Source: Anaerolinea sp.
Lineage (GTDB): Bacteria > Chloroflexota > Anaerolineae > Anaerolineales > Villigracilaceae
Assembly: GCA_020720965.1 (NCBI GenBank)
Contig: DYNS01000051.1
Location: forward strand, 1 to 11,732
Length of the DNA stretch: 11,732 bases
Direction of reading: 5' to 3'
Numbering within the stretch: the stretch's first letter is position 1; each line of letters begins with the position of its first letter. Below the pieces are notes generated by a model that had not been told where the DNA came from, did no database searches, and saw only the letters and a program-made list of their open reading frames with translations. Of the stretch, positions 1 through 5,307 are shown in pieces. The position numbers were made by a program, and so were the translations under genes.

Positions 1-1
1 G

Positions 2-133
2 CTCGGCTACCTGCTGCGCTGGGCAAACGAAAACAAAAGAGAAGAATTCGACTTCATGCGCGGAGACGAAGACTACAAGTTCAAATTTGGTGGCAACCAA
101 AACAATGTCTTGCGCGTCAGCGTGGAAAAGTAA
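2..133 (+). CDS. C-terminal end of a GNAT / BioF2-like (CelD-type) acyltransferase, partial
   Basis: The frame is open from the window edge to the TAA at 131-133 and gives 43 residues. They include FDFMRGDEDYKFKFGG, which resembles the motif near the C-terminus of the BioF2-like acetyltransferase family (Acetyltransf_6; proteins often annotated as GNAT or cellulose-biosynthesis acetyltransferases), where an F-DF-RGDE-YK pattern is common. The start and the acyl-CoA-binding part lie outside the window, so substrate and length cannot be judged. A strong hairpin begins 14 bases after the stop. The family call rests on one short motif: the coding frame is fairly secure, the name less so. Confidence 0.6.
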   Translation, partial: LGYLLRWANENKREEFDFMRGDEDYKFKFGGNQNNVLRVSVEK

Positions 134-146
134 CAAAGCCCCCAAC

Positions 147-182
147 AAACCAAAACCGCCCCCTAGGAGGCGGTTTTGGTTT
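147..182. terminator. Two-way hairpin terminator between the acyltransferase end and fmdB
   Basis: A perfect 14-bp inverted repeat (147-160 with 169-182) encloses an 8-base loop. The stem is AAACCAAAACCGCC and its complement, so both strands end in T-rich stem arms, although neither side has a clean run of T after the stem. It sits where two genes converge. The fmdB stop codon (163-165, minus strand) lies inside the loop, so the last fmdB codons also encode one stem arm. Confidence 0.7.
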
Positions 183-462
183 CGGTTGTTGCGGCGGCTG
201 GTTTCGCCTCTGGTGCGGCTTCCGCCGGGGCAGAGGTCTCTCCGCTTTCACCCTTGCTTGCCAGGCGCTTGCCCCCGGAAGGCGATTTGTGGTCGGTGGC
301 ATACCACCCGGAGCCTTTGAAGACAATCCCGGCGGGGGTATACACTTTGCGAAGGCTATTCTTGTGGCATTCCGGGCAACGCTTCAGCGGTTCATCGTGG
401 AAAGACTGGTGACGTTCAAACTGCACGCCGCAACTTTCACATCGGTAAGTATATATGGGCAT
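163..462 (-). CDS. FmdB-type zinc-ribbon protein
   Basis: A 99-residue protein beginning MPIYTYRCESCGVQFE, the hallmark start of the FmdB/CxxC-CxxC-SSSS regulatory protein family. The zinc ribbon is C8-x2-C11 and C29-x2-C32. Residues about 40-60 (VYTPAGIVFKGSGWYATD) match the conserved second part of the family, which often ends in a GSGWY-TD motif. Residues 65-99 are a low-complexity Ala/Glu/Pro/Thr tail, common in this family and probably disordered. The start is fixed by the SD sequence GAGAGG five bases upstream of ATG and by the matched promoter behind it. The name comes from a putative regulator of formamidase genes; the true function is unclear. It appears monocistronic. Its final codons overlap the terminator hairpin. 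Confidence 0.88.
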   Translation of the reverse strand: MPIYTYRCESCGVQFERHQSFHDEPLKRCPECHKNSLRKVYTPAGIVFKGSGWYATDHKSPSGGKRLASKGESGETSAPAEAAPEAKPAAATTETKTAS

Positions 463-491
463 TTTTACCTCTCTTTTCTCACTCTTTTTTC

Positions 492-520
492 ATTATATCC
501 CCTCAGGCTTGCAGTGACAA
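492..520 (-). promoter_or_regulatory. Sigma-70-type promoter of fmdB
   Basis: On the minus strand TTGTCA (515-520) is followed after exactly 17 bases by TATAAT (492-497). This places transcription start about 25 bases before the fmdB ATG. It matches the consensus at 11 of 12 positions. Confidence 0.8.
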
Positions 521-541
521 GATTAAAATCTCGAAAAACGA

Positions 542-570
542 TTGACTTTGCATTAGCGATGTGATAGAAT
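542..570 (+). promoter_or_regulatory. Sigma-70-type promoter of tRNA-Lys, extended -10
   Basis: TTGACT (542-547), a 17-base spacer and TAGAAT (565-570), with TG at 562-563 giving an extended -10. The expected start at about 577 leaves a nine-base 5' leader before the tRNA. It diverges from the fmdB promoter, with 21 bases between the two -35 boxes. Confidence 0.82.
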
Positions 571-585
571 CCTCTTTCGCAGGGC

Positions 586-657
586 GGGCGCGTAGCTCAA
601 CGGCAGAGCAGTGGCCTTTTAAGCCATTGGTTCTGGGTTCGAATCCCAGCGCGCTCA
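586..657 (+). tRNA. tRNA-Lys (anticodon UUU)
   Basis: All cloverleaf parts are readable. The acceptor stem is 586-592 with 650-656 (one G-U pair). The D stem GCTC/GAGC encloses a short seven-base loop containing GG. The anticodon stem is 611-615 with 623-627, with loop CTTTTAA, so the anticodon TTT is at 618-620. The variable loop is 628-632. The T stem CTGGG/CCCAG carries the loop TTCGAAT. The discriminator base is A657. The 3' CCA is not encoded (CAG follows), so it must be added by CCA-adding enzyme. The gene stands alone, with its own promoter and terminator. Anticodon UUU reads both AAA and AAG lysine codons. Confidence 0.96.
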
Positions 658-672
658 CAGTCTTTTTTTCTC

Positions 673-707
673 ATCGGCACACGTTTGCGTGTGCCGATTT
701 TGTTTTC
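673..707 (+). terminator. Intrinsic terminator of tRNA-Lys
   Basis: An 11-bp perfect stem (673-683 with 688-698) with loop TTTG is followed by a T-rich tail (TTTTGTTTT). A run of seven T at 663-669 precedes the stem. The minus-strand reading has no T run after the stem, so it should act mainly on the tRNA transcript. Confidence 0.85.
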
Positions 708-717
708 TGCGGCGGGT

Positions 718-1779
718 TTATGCGTCTTTTCCGGCGAGGAAGTGTTCCAGAGCGGTGTGAAGGTGTGGCAGGGCTTCGCGCCGGGTGCGATAGAGTTTTT
801 CCTGCCCGCGCAGGGTGAGGTTGACCAGACCGGCGCGGCGCAGTTCCGCCAGATGATGGGTGACGGTGGGGGCGCGCAGGTTCAGGCGGCGGGCAAGGGC
901 GGAGGGGGTCATCTCTTCCTGGGTGAGGTAATGCAAAATTTTGAGGCGGGTGGGGTCTGCCAGGGCTTTCAGGCTGCGTAGCAGGCTATCTGGCACCAGC
1001 TCGCCGGGGATGGCGGACATTTCTGGTGGGCGGGCGCCAAAGAGGAAGAGCAGGCTGTCTTTTTGGTAGAGCAGGGCAACCAAGGGGGTTGTCCAATAGA
1101 CCGGGGCAAAGAGGATGCTTGGGGGTTGTTCTTTTTCTTCAAAGTGTAAACCTTGAGAAAGTTCGGTCATTAATTCGTTGAGGGGCAGGGTTTGCGCCAG
1201 GTTTTGGGCTTTTGCCAAACCCGCCCGCAAAACCGGGTCTATACGTTTTTCTTCCTCGGCGAAGAAGGCGGTGTAATAGGCTTGCAGGGCGCTGAGGTAG
1301 GCTTCGCCAAATTCTTCGGGGCGGGTCCACCAGTCCAGGTAGCGCTGAAGCGCGTTGGGCTGGGCGGGTTTGCGCTCTTTGCCCTCCCATTTTTCTTGCA
1401 AAATATGCAGGTCGCTTTCCTGCCAGGCATGATTTTCCATGATTCTTTGCATGGTCTGGCAGAGGGGGTCTTCCTCGGCGCATTGCCAGCGGAAGAGGCT
1501 GCCGAGGCGCTCGGCGGGGGGGATTTGCTCGATTGCTCTCAGAGCGGTGAGGGAGTCTTTGGGCGCGGGCAGGTTGCGTACCCATAAAAGCGGTGCTCCC
1601 AGGTAGGGAATGACTTCTTCCAGCAGTTTACGCTCTGGGGCGGGGATGCGCGAGCGTATCCCCGCCGCCCAGGATGCCCGGATGCCGTAGTAGTCCGGCT
1701 CGTGTAAAACGCTCAGGCTCAGAAATAGTTCGTAGGCGGTGGCGTAATCCCATTCTATAACGGTTTTGGTTTTATCCAT
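718..1779 (-). CDS. ArsR-fold winged-helix regulator with a large N-terminal domain
   Basis: A 353-residue protein. Residues about 267-345 form an ArsR-type winged helix: LKALADPTRLKILHYL, then a recognition region LNLRAPTVTHHLAELRRAGL and a wing LRGQEKLYRTR. The Cys-Val-Cys metal site of classical ArsR/SmtB proteins is absent, so it is unlikely to be a metal sensor of that kind. The first 260 residues begin DKTKTVIEWDYATAYELFLS; this part resembles the extended N-terminal domains of some ArsR-family regulators in Chloroflexota and Actinobacteria (possibly DUF5937-like), with unknown ligand. I chose the ATG at 1779 because GGGGAG lies just upstream and the frame further upstream (to 1974) is Pro/Arg-rich and unlike a conserved domain. 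It overlaps the preceding small ORF by 25 bases, so translation may be coupled. It probably binds the tandem palindromes at 2009-2042 and represses itself. Confidence 0.87.
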   Translation of the reverse strand: MDKTKTVIEWDYATAYELFLSLSVLHEPDYYGIRASWAAGIRSRIPAPERKLLEEVIPYLGAPLLWVRNLPAPKDSLTALRAIEQIPPAERLGSLFRWQCAEEDPLCQTMQRIMENHAWQESDLHILQEKWEGKERKPAQPNALQRYLDWWTRPEEFGEAYLSALQAYYTAFFAEEEKRIDPVLRAGLAKAQNLAQTLPLNELMTELSQGLHFEEKEQPPSILFAPVYWTTPLVALLYQKDSLLFLFGARPPEMSAIPGELVPDSLLRSLKALADPTRLKILHYLTQEEMTPSALARRLNLRAPTVTHHLAELRRAGLVNLTLRGQEKLYRTRREALPHLHTALEHFLAGKDA

Positions 1780-1991
1780 GTTGTCTCCCCGGCGGGCTGC
1801 GCCGGTATGTTTTGGCTTAGTTTTACCAGTATTTTGCCGTGAATGGAATATACCTGCCGGAAGAGGCGCAGGAAAATCTGCTGCCAGCCGGGTTGATGTG
1901 GTTTTGCGGGGAAAATTTGGGGTGCGGCGCTGATGCGCCAGTCTTCCGGGCGTTCTTGCAATTTGGCGTGCCAAAAGAGGCGGGTTTGCAT
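1755..1991 (-). CDS. Small basic ORF upstream of the ArsR-fold regulator, unrecognised
   Basis: 78 residues, starting MQTRLFWHAKLQERPEDW. I do not recognise it. It is strongly basic and has no clear membrane segment, no zinc ligands and no signal peptide; residues 38-58 (QIFLRLFRQVYSIHGKILVKL) could form an amphipathic helix. Support for being a real gene is positional. It has an AAAGGAAG SD about six bases before its ATG, it begins about 32 bases after the predicted start of the operator-controlled promoter, and it is the first cistron, ending 25 bases inside the regulator gene. Without it the regulator's leader would be about 245 bases long. It could instead be a non-functional leader, or merely provide a ribosome pathway into the regulator. 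Confidence 0.5.
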   Translation of the reverse strand: MQTRLFWHAKLQERPEDWRISAAPQIFPAKPHQPGWQQIFLRLFRQVYSIHGKILVKLSQNIPAQPAGETTWIKPKPL

Positions 1992-2008
1992 GGGGGCTTC
2001 CTTTCTTT

Positions 2009-2042
2009 GTTAGACGATTGTCTAATTAGATAATAGTCTAAC
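2009..2042. promoter_or_regulatory. Tandem palindromic operator, probably for the ArsR-fold regulator
   Basis: Two 16-bp inverted repeats lie end to end. The first (2010-2025) is TTAGACGATTGTCTAA, with perfect 6-bp arms. The second (2026-2041) is TTAGATAATAGTCTAA, with 5 of 6 arm bases matching. The outer bases G2009/C2042 extend the overall symmetry to 34 bp. The shared half-site is TTAGAC. The second palindrome covers the -10 box of the minus-strand promoter, and the first covers the predicted transcription start, the usual place for a repressor site. Imperfect palindromes with A/T-rich arms are typical of ArsR-family operators. That the neighbouring regulator binds here is inferred. Confidence 0.78.
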
Positions 2043-2058
2043 ATAAAAGGCGTGTCAA
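2030..2058 (-). promoter_or_regulatory. Promoter of the small ORF-regulator operon
   Basis: On the minus strand a perfect TTGACA (2053-2058) is followed after 17 bases by TATTAT (2030-2035). The -10 box lies inside the second operator palindrome. The predicted start is near 2023, inside the first palindrome, about 32 bases before the small ORF's ATG. This is among the best promoter matches in the window, which suggests strong transcription when not repressed. Confidence 0.8.
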
Positions 2059-2068
2059 GGGGAATTTC

Positions 2069-2077
2069 TGTTATACT
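2069..2077 (+). promoter_or_regulatory. Extended -10 promoter of coaX
   Basis: TGTTATACT gives a TG-n extended -10 followed by TATACT (2072-2077). The -35 position (about 2049-2054) has no good match, but an extended -10 can compensate. The start would be near 2084, about 22 bases before the coaX ATG. The region overlaps the opposing promoter's -35 and lies next to the palindromic operator, so repressor binding may affect coaX. Confidence 0.55.
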
Positions 2078-2105
2078 TTGATGAATATTTTGCGGAGGCG
2101 GTTGT

Positions 2106-2870
2106 ATGCTTTTGACGATTGACGTTGGAAATACGAACCTGACGATTGGTTTATACGAAGAAGATGCCCTGCTCTGGCACTGGCGGCTGGCAACCGACCC
2201 GAACCGGATGCCGGATGAGTATGGTTTGCAGTTGCTGGGGCTTTTGCAACACGCCCAACAGGGCGCGGAGGCTTTGGATGGGGTGATTCTTGCCTCGGTT
2301 GTGCCGCCTCTCACCGGGCGGATTGTGCTGGCTTGTGAGCAGTACCTGAAGCAGCCCCCCTTGTTGGTGGATGCCGGGATTAAGACCGGCATCCGGATTC
2401 GTTACGAAGACCCCAAATCGGTGGGCGCGGACCGGGTTTGTGATGCGGTTGCGGTCATGCACACTTACGGAGGTCCGGCTTGTATTATCGATTTTGGCAC
2501 GGCGACCACTTTCAACGCCCTTACCAAAGAGGGCGATTATCTGGGCGGGGCAATTACCGCCGGGGTGAACCTTGCCGCCGAGGCGCTTTTCTCCCGTGCC
2601 GCTAAACTGCCGCGCATAGATTTGCAGCGTCCTCCCAACGTCATTGGGCGCAATACCACTCACGCCATGCAGTCTGGCTTGCTGTTTGGTTATGTCTCCA
2701 TGGTGGAAGGGATGGTTTCGCGTTTTCGGGCAGAACTGGGCGCGGATATGAAGGTGATTGCCACCGGGGGGCTGGCGGAGGGGATTGCCCGCGAGACCGG
2801 GGTGATTAAGCACATAGACCCCTGGCTTACCCTCAACGGTTTGAGGCTTTTGTGGCAGATGAACCGCTAA
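2106..2870 (+). CDS. coaX: Type III pantothenate kinase
   Basis: Catalyses ATP-dependent phosphorylation of pantothenate, the first step of coenzyme A synthesis in the cytoplasm. The 254 residues show the whole CoaX signature: DVGNT phosphate-binding motif at 6-10, the GADR motif at 107-110 with catalytic D109, a second ATP-binding segment DFGTATT at 129-135, GGAITAGV, and the C-terminal TGGLA motif. These place it in the ASKHA fold of the type III enzymes, which in known members need a monovalent cation and resist CoA feedback. Length is normal (about 250-260). The start has GGAGG seven bases upstream. It diverges from the regulator operon and its stop lies only two bases from the stop of the convergent deacetylase gene. 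No separate strong terminator is visible; a weak 6-bp hairpin with a short T run lies inside its own 3' end (2831-2850). Confidence 0.95.
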   Translation: MLLTIDVGNTNLTIGLYEEDALLWHWRLATDPNRMPDEYGLQLLGLLQHAQQGAEALDGVILASVVPPLTGRIVLACEQYLKQPPLLVDAGIKTGIRIRYEDPKSVGADRVCDAVAVMHTYGGPACIIDFGTATTFNALTKEGDYLGGAITAGVNLAAEALFSRAAKLPRIDLQRPPNVIGRNTTHAMQSGLLFGYVSMVEGMVSRFRAELGADMKVIATGGLAEGIARETGVIKHIDPWLTLNGLRLLWQMNR

Positions 2871-2872
2871 AC

Positions 2873-3694
2873 TTACAGTTCGGTCTGGGTTTTTTCTGCC
2901 GGTGCAGGCGGCGGGTAATAACGCATAAACGTATCTGCCTCACCTAAGAGCCGAAAGACCCACCCCAAAACGCCGCGCCGCATTTGGCTGCCCCCCTGCG
3001 AGGCATGGCAGGCGCTGGCGCGGGTTTTCTTTTCGGAAACCGAATCGTAGCGGATGCGGGCATGGGTTGGGAAATCCACCTCCGCCAAAGAAGCCAGGTT
3101 AATGTCTTTGTTGCGCCCCCATCGGGTGGGGTCGCCGCCAAAAAGGCGAATGAGCGCCACCGAAAAGCGCAGAAAACCGCGTGGAATGGTGTGAAAATAC
3201 ACCCGTCCCGGCACATGTGCCCCGGCAGATTGGCGGGCTTGCTCGAAAGCCAGTACGGTTGCTTGTTGAATATGGAGATGGTCGGGGTGACGGTAGCCGC
3301 CGATGGGGTCAAAGGTCAGCAAAATATCCGGTTGCAGGCGTTGAATATACTCCCCCACCCTGGCGGCGACCTCGGTTAATGGGGCGTTTACCTGCGCCTG
3401 AGGGTGGTCATTCGCCTCGGAGCCGGGCATCCCCGAATCGCGGTAGCCGAGAAAGAAAATTTCCCTCAGCCCCAATGCCTGGACAGCACAGTGCAATTCC
3501 TGCTCGCGCAGTTCTGCAACCGAGCCAAAACCTTGTAGATATTGCGGGTCAACCGTCCCGGCTTCGCCTTTGGTGGCGCAAACCAGGTACACTTTCGCGC
3601 CGCGTTGCGCGTACAACGCCAGCGTGCCGCCCATGCCAAACGATTCATCGTCTGGGTGAGCCAAAACAGCCAAAATGGTGGGGGTTGGTTTCAT
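2873..3694 (-). CDS. PIG-L family (LmbE-like) zinc-dependent N-deacetylase
   Basis: 273 residues of the GlcNAc-PI de-N-acetylase family. The metal/catalytic motif AHPDDE is at 12-17 (H13 and D16 as metal ligands, D15 as probable base), and the third zinc ligand lies in GGYRHPDH at 132-139 with a further histidine at 141. LREQEL near residue 62 and FLGYRDSGM at 81-89 also fit the family. The later CHASQGG stretch, about 45 residues from the end, matches a common family position. Family members deacetylate N-acetyl-glucosaminyl lipids, thiol precursors (mycothiol or bacillithiol), chitobiose or antibiotics; substrate cannot be told here, and no thiol-synthesis neighbours are visible. GGAG precedes the ATG. 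The kinase gene ends 44 bases upstream on the same strand, so co-transcription is possible. Confidence 0.9.
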   Translation of the reverse strand: MKPTPTILAVLAHPDDESFGMGGTLALYAQRGAKVYLVCATKGEAGTVDPQYLQGFGSVAELREQELHCAVQALGLREIFFLGYRDSGMPGSEANDHPQAQVNAPLTEVAARVGEYIQRLQPDILLTFDPIGGYRHPDHLHIQQATVLAFEQARQSAGAHVPGRVYFHTIPRGFLRFSVALIRLFGGDPTRWGRNKDINLASLAEVDFPTHARIRYDSVSEKKTRASACHASQGGSQMRRGVLGWVFRLLGEADTFMRYYPPPAPAEKTQTEL

Positions 3695-3723
3695 GAATTC
3701 TCCAAATGAGACAAGATAAGTCC

Positions 3724-3729
3724 ATTATA
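3724..3729 (-). promoter_or_regulatory. Possible -10 box of the deacetylase gene
   Basis: A perfect TATAAT on the minus strand lies in the 44-base gap between the kinase stop and the deacetylase start, about 30 bases before the ATG. No convincing -35 hexamer lies 16-18 bases upstream, so an internal promoter is possible but not secure. Confidence 0.35.
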
Positions 3730-3738
3730 ACCAGCCTG

Positions 3739-5208
3739 CTAAAATTTTTGCGCCGAGCGTTGCACTTTTTTGGCGGCACTCTCTTGTGGAATTTTCATCT
3801 CCACGATAACGCCAGGGGCATCCGGGCGGTTTCGCAGGCGCAGGCTTCCCCCGGCTTTCCAAACCAGGGTCGCCACCATCGGAAAGCCAATCCCAATTCC
3901 TGGCAGTTCACCGGTGAAGTCTTTTTCCCCTTGCACATAGGGCAGCCACGCCCAACGGATTTGCTCTTGCGAGAGATTCATGCCGTCATCCACCACCCGC
4001 AGGCGAATGTGTTCCTCCTCCGCCTGCCAGACCGAGATTTCGATGTGCGGCTGATGGCTGGGGTGGAATTTTCGGGCGTTTTCCAGCGCCTCGTGCAGAA
4101 TCATCTCCAGGGCATCGGCGGTGAGGGCGAGGCGGGTTTCTTGCAGGTCGGAGGGCATGGAAAGAACCGCCGCATCGATGCCGAGGGATTGGCAAATGCT
4201 TTGCAAAAGGGTGGGCAGGTCTCGGAGCAGGGCGGCTTCTCCCAGGTTAAGCGCCAGAGGGGCATCGATGTAGCTTAAGATTTTGCGAATCTCTCCCGCC
4301 AGCCTCTCCGCCCCCTGCACCGAGGTCTGAGCATAGGCGCGGATTTCTTCCGGGGGTAGCATATTCAGATGGTTTTTGATGATGGAGAGGTTGCTAAGCA
4401 TGATGGACATGGGTGTGCGGAGTTTGTGGGCGACAACAGTATGAAAGCGGCGCATATCCTGATAGATGGACATGCGCTCGGTCACATCGCGCAAGCGAAC
4501 AATCCGCTGGTATTCTGCCTGCCCTGGGGTTTCCAGCGCCTCCAAAATGAGCCAGACCGCCCGCGCGGTGGGGCTTTCTGGTTGCACTAAAAAGCAGGGT
4601 TCCGGCTCTCTTGCCCATTGCTGCCAAACGTCTGCCGGTTGGGGGGTGTAGAGATGCTCCACGATGGCGGAAAAGGGCAAGCCGAGGTAATCTTCCGAGA
4701 GGTTGAGCAGACTTTGGGCGCGTTCATTGGCGTAGAGGATATTTTCGGCGCGGTTGAGAATGAGGTAGCCTTCCTGAGCGTGTTCCACCATCCAGGAGAA
4801 TCGGGTCAGGTCGCTGAGCATGACCTGGTAGGTGTTGAGGCGGCTGAGAGTACGCAGGCGGGCGAGGATTTCCAGCGCATCGAAGGGTTTTTCTAAAAAA
4901 TCGTCCACCCCGGCGCTCAGACCGGCGGCGCGGACATCCCTCTCGCTGCGTTGGGTGAGCATGAGAACCGGCAGCCCCGCGAGAAGATGATTGGCGCGGA
5001 TGCGGCGGCAGGTTTCCAGCGGGTTGAGGGTGGGGGTTGTATCTAACAGGATGGCAGTGGGGAGGTTTTTTTCTGCCAGGGCGAGGCTTTCCTGGGTGGT
5101 TTCGGCAAAGAGGAGGCTGAATCCGGCGCTGCGGAGCAGGTCATTCAGCAGGGCGCAGGTATCCGGGTCGTTGGTTAGGGTGAGGATGAGATTGGGCTGA
5201 GTCATCAT
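3739..5208 (-). CDS. Hybrid-type sensor kinase: REC - PAS - HisKA - HATPase
   Basis: 489 residues, no membrane segment, so a cytoplasmic kinase. REC domain at about 5-120: likely phospho-acceptor D56 (LLDTTP), T85 and K107 (EKPF); the acidic pair is weak (N13 D14), so metal binding may be altered. PAS domain at about 135-245, ending in LRDVTERM. HisKA H-box AHKLRTP with H261. HATPase: N-box near HEALENARKFH, G1 VDDGMNL, G2 GIGIGFPMV, then AGGSLRLRN. A receiver at the N-terminus followed by a kinase suggests input from another kinase and onward transfer to an unknown regulator; no partner response regulator lies next to it. Two adjacent ATG codons (5206-5208 and 5203-5205) have only a weak SD (ACAGG), and a TACAAT at 5215-5220 would start transcription almost at the first ATG, so leaderless expression is possible. 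It diverges from the aminotransferase gene. Confidence 0.88.
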   Translation of the reverse strand: MMTQPNLILTLTNDPDTCALLNDLLRSAGFSLLFAETTQESLALAEKNLPTAILLDTTPTLNPLETCRRIRANHLLAGLPVLMLTQRSERDVRAAGLSAGVDDFLEKPFDALEILARLRTLSRLNTYQVMLSDLTRFSWMVEHAQEGYLILNRAENILYANERAQSLLNLSEDYLGLPFSAIVEHLYTPQPADVWQQWAREPEPCFLVQPESPTARAVWLILEALETPGQAEYQRIVRLRDVTERMSIYQDMRRFHTVVAHKLRTPMSIMLSNLSIIKNHLNMLPPEEIRAYAQTSVQGAERLAGEIRKILSYIDAPLALNLGEAALLRDLPTLLQSICQSLGIDAAVLSMPSDLQETRLALTADALEMILHEALENARKFHPSHQPHIEISVWQAEEEHIRLRVVDDGMNLSQEQIRWAWLPYVQGEKDFTGELPGIGIGFPMVATLVWKAGGSLRLRNRPDAPGVIVEMKIPQESAAKKVQRSAQKF

Positions 5209-5242
5209 GCCTGTATTGTATGTGTTTTGTGGGCGGGGCGCA

Positions 5243-5271
5243 TTGCATTCTCAGGGTAGTTTGGGTATAGT
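5243..5271 (+). promoter_or_regulatory. Promoter of the aminotransferase gene
   Basis: TTGCAT (5243-5248), a 17-base spacer and TATAGT (5266-5271). The expected start near 5278 gives a leader of about 30 bases containing the SD AGAAGAGG. Confidence 0.65.
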
Positions 5272-5307
5272 TTGGGTGTTCTTCATCCTTTCTGAGAAGA
5301 GGTGCCT

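Noticed and set aside
718..1974. Longer form of the ArsR-fold regulator starting at 1974
   Set aside because: The extra 65 residues are Pro/Arg-rich and lie out of frame with the better small ORF; the ATG at 1779 has its own SD.
1823..2392. Minus-strand ORF crossing the operator and the coaX start
   Set aside because: It runs through the promoter region and antisense to coaX, with no motif or SD.
2831..2850. Hairpin CCTCAA/TTGAGG with a short T run as a coaX terminator
   Set aside because: Only six pairs and four T, inside conserved coding sequence; too weak to call.
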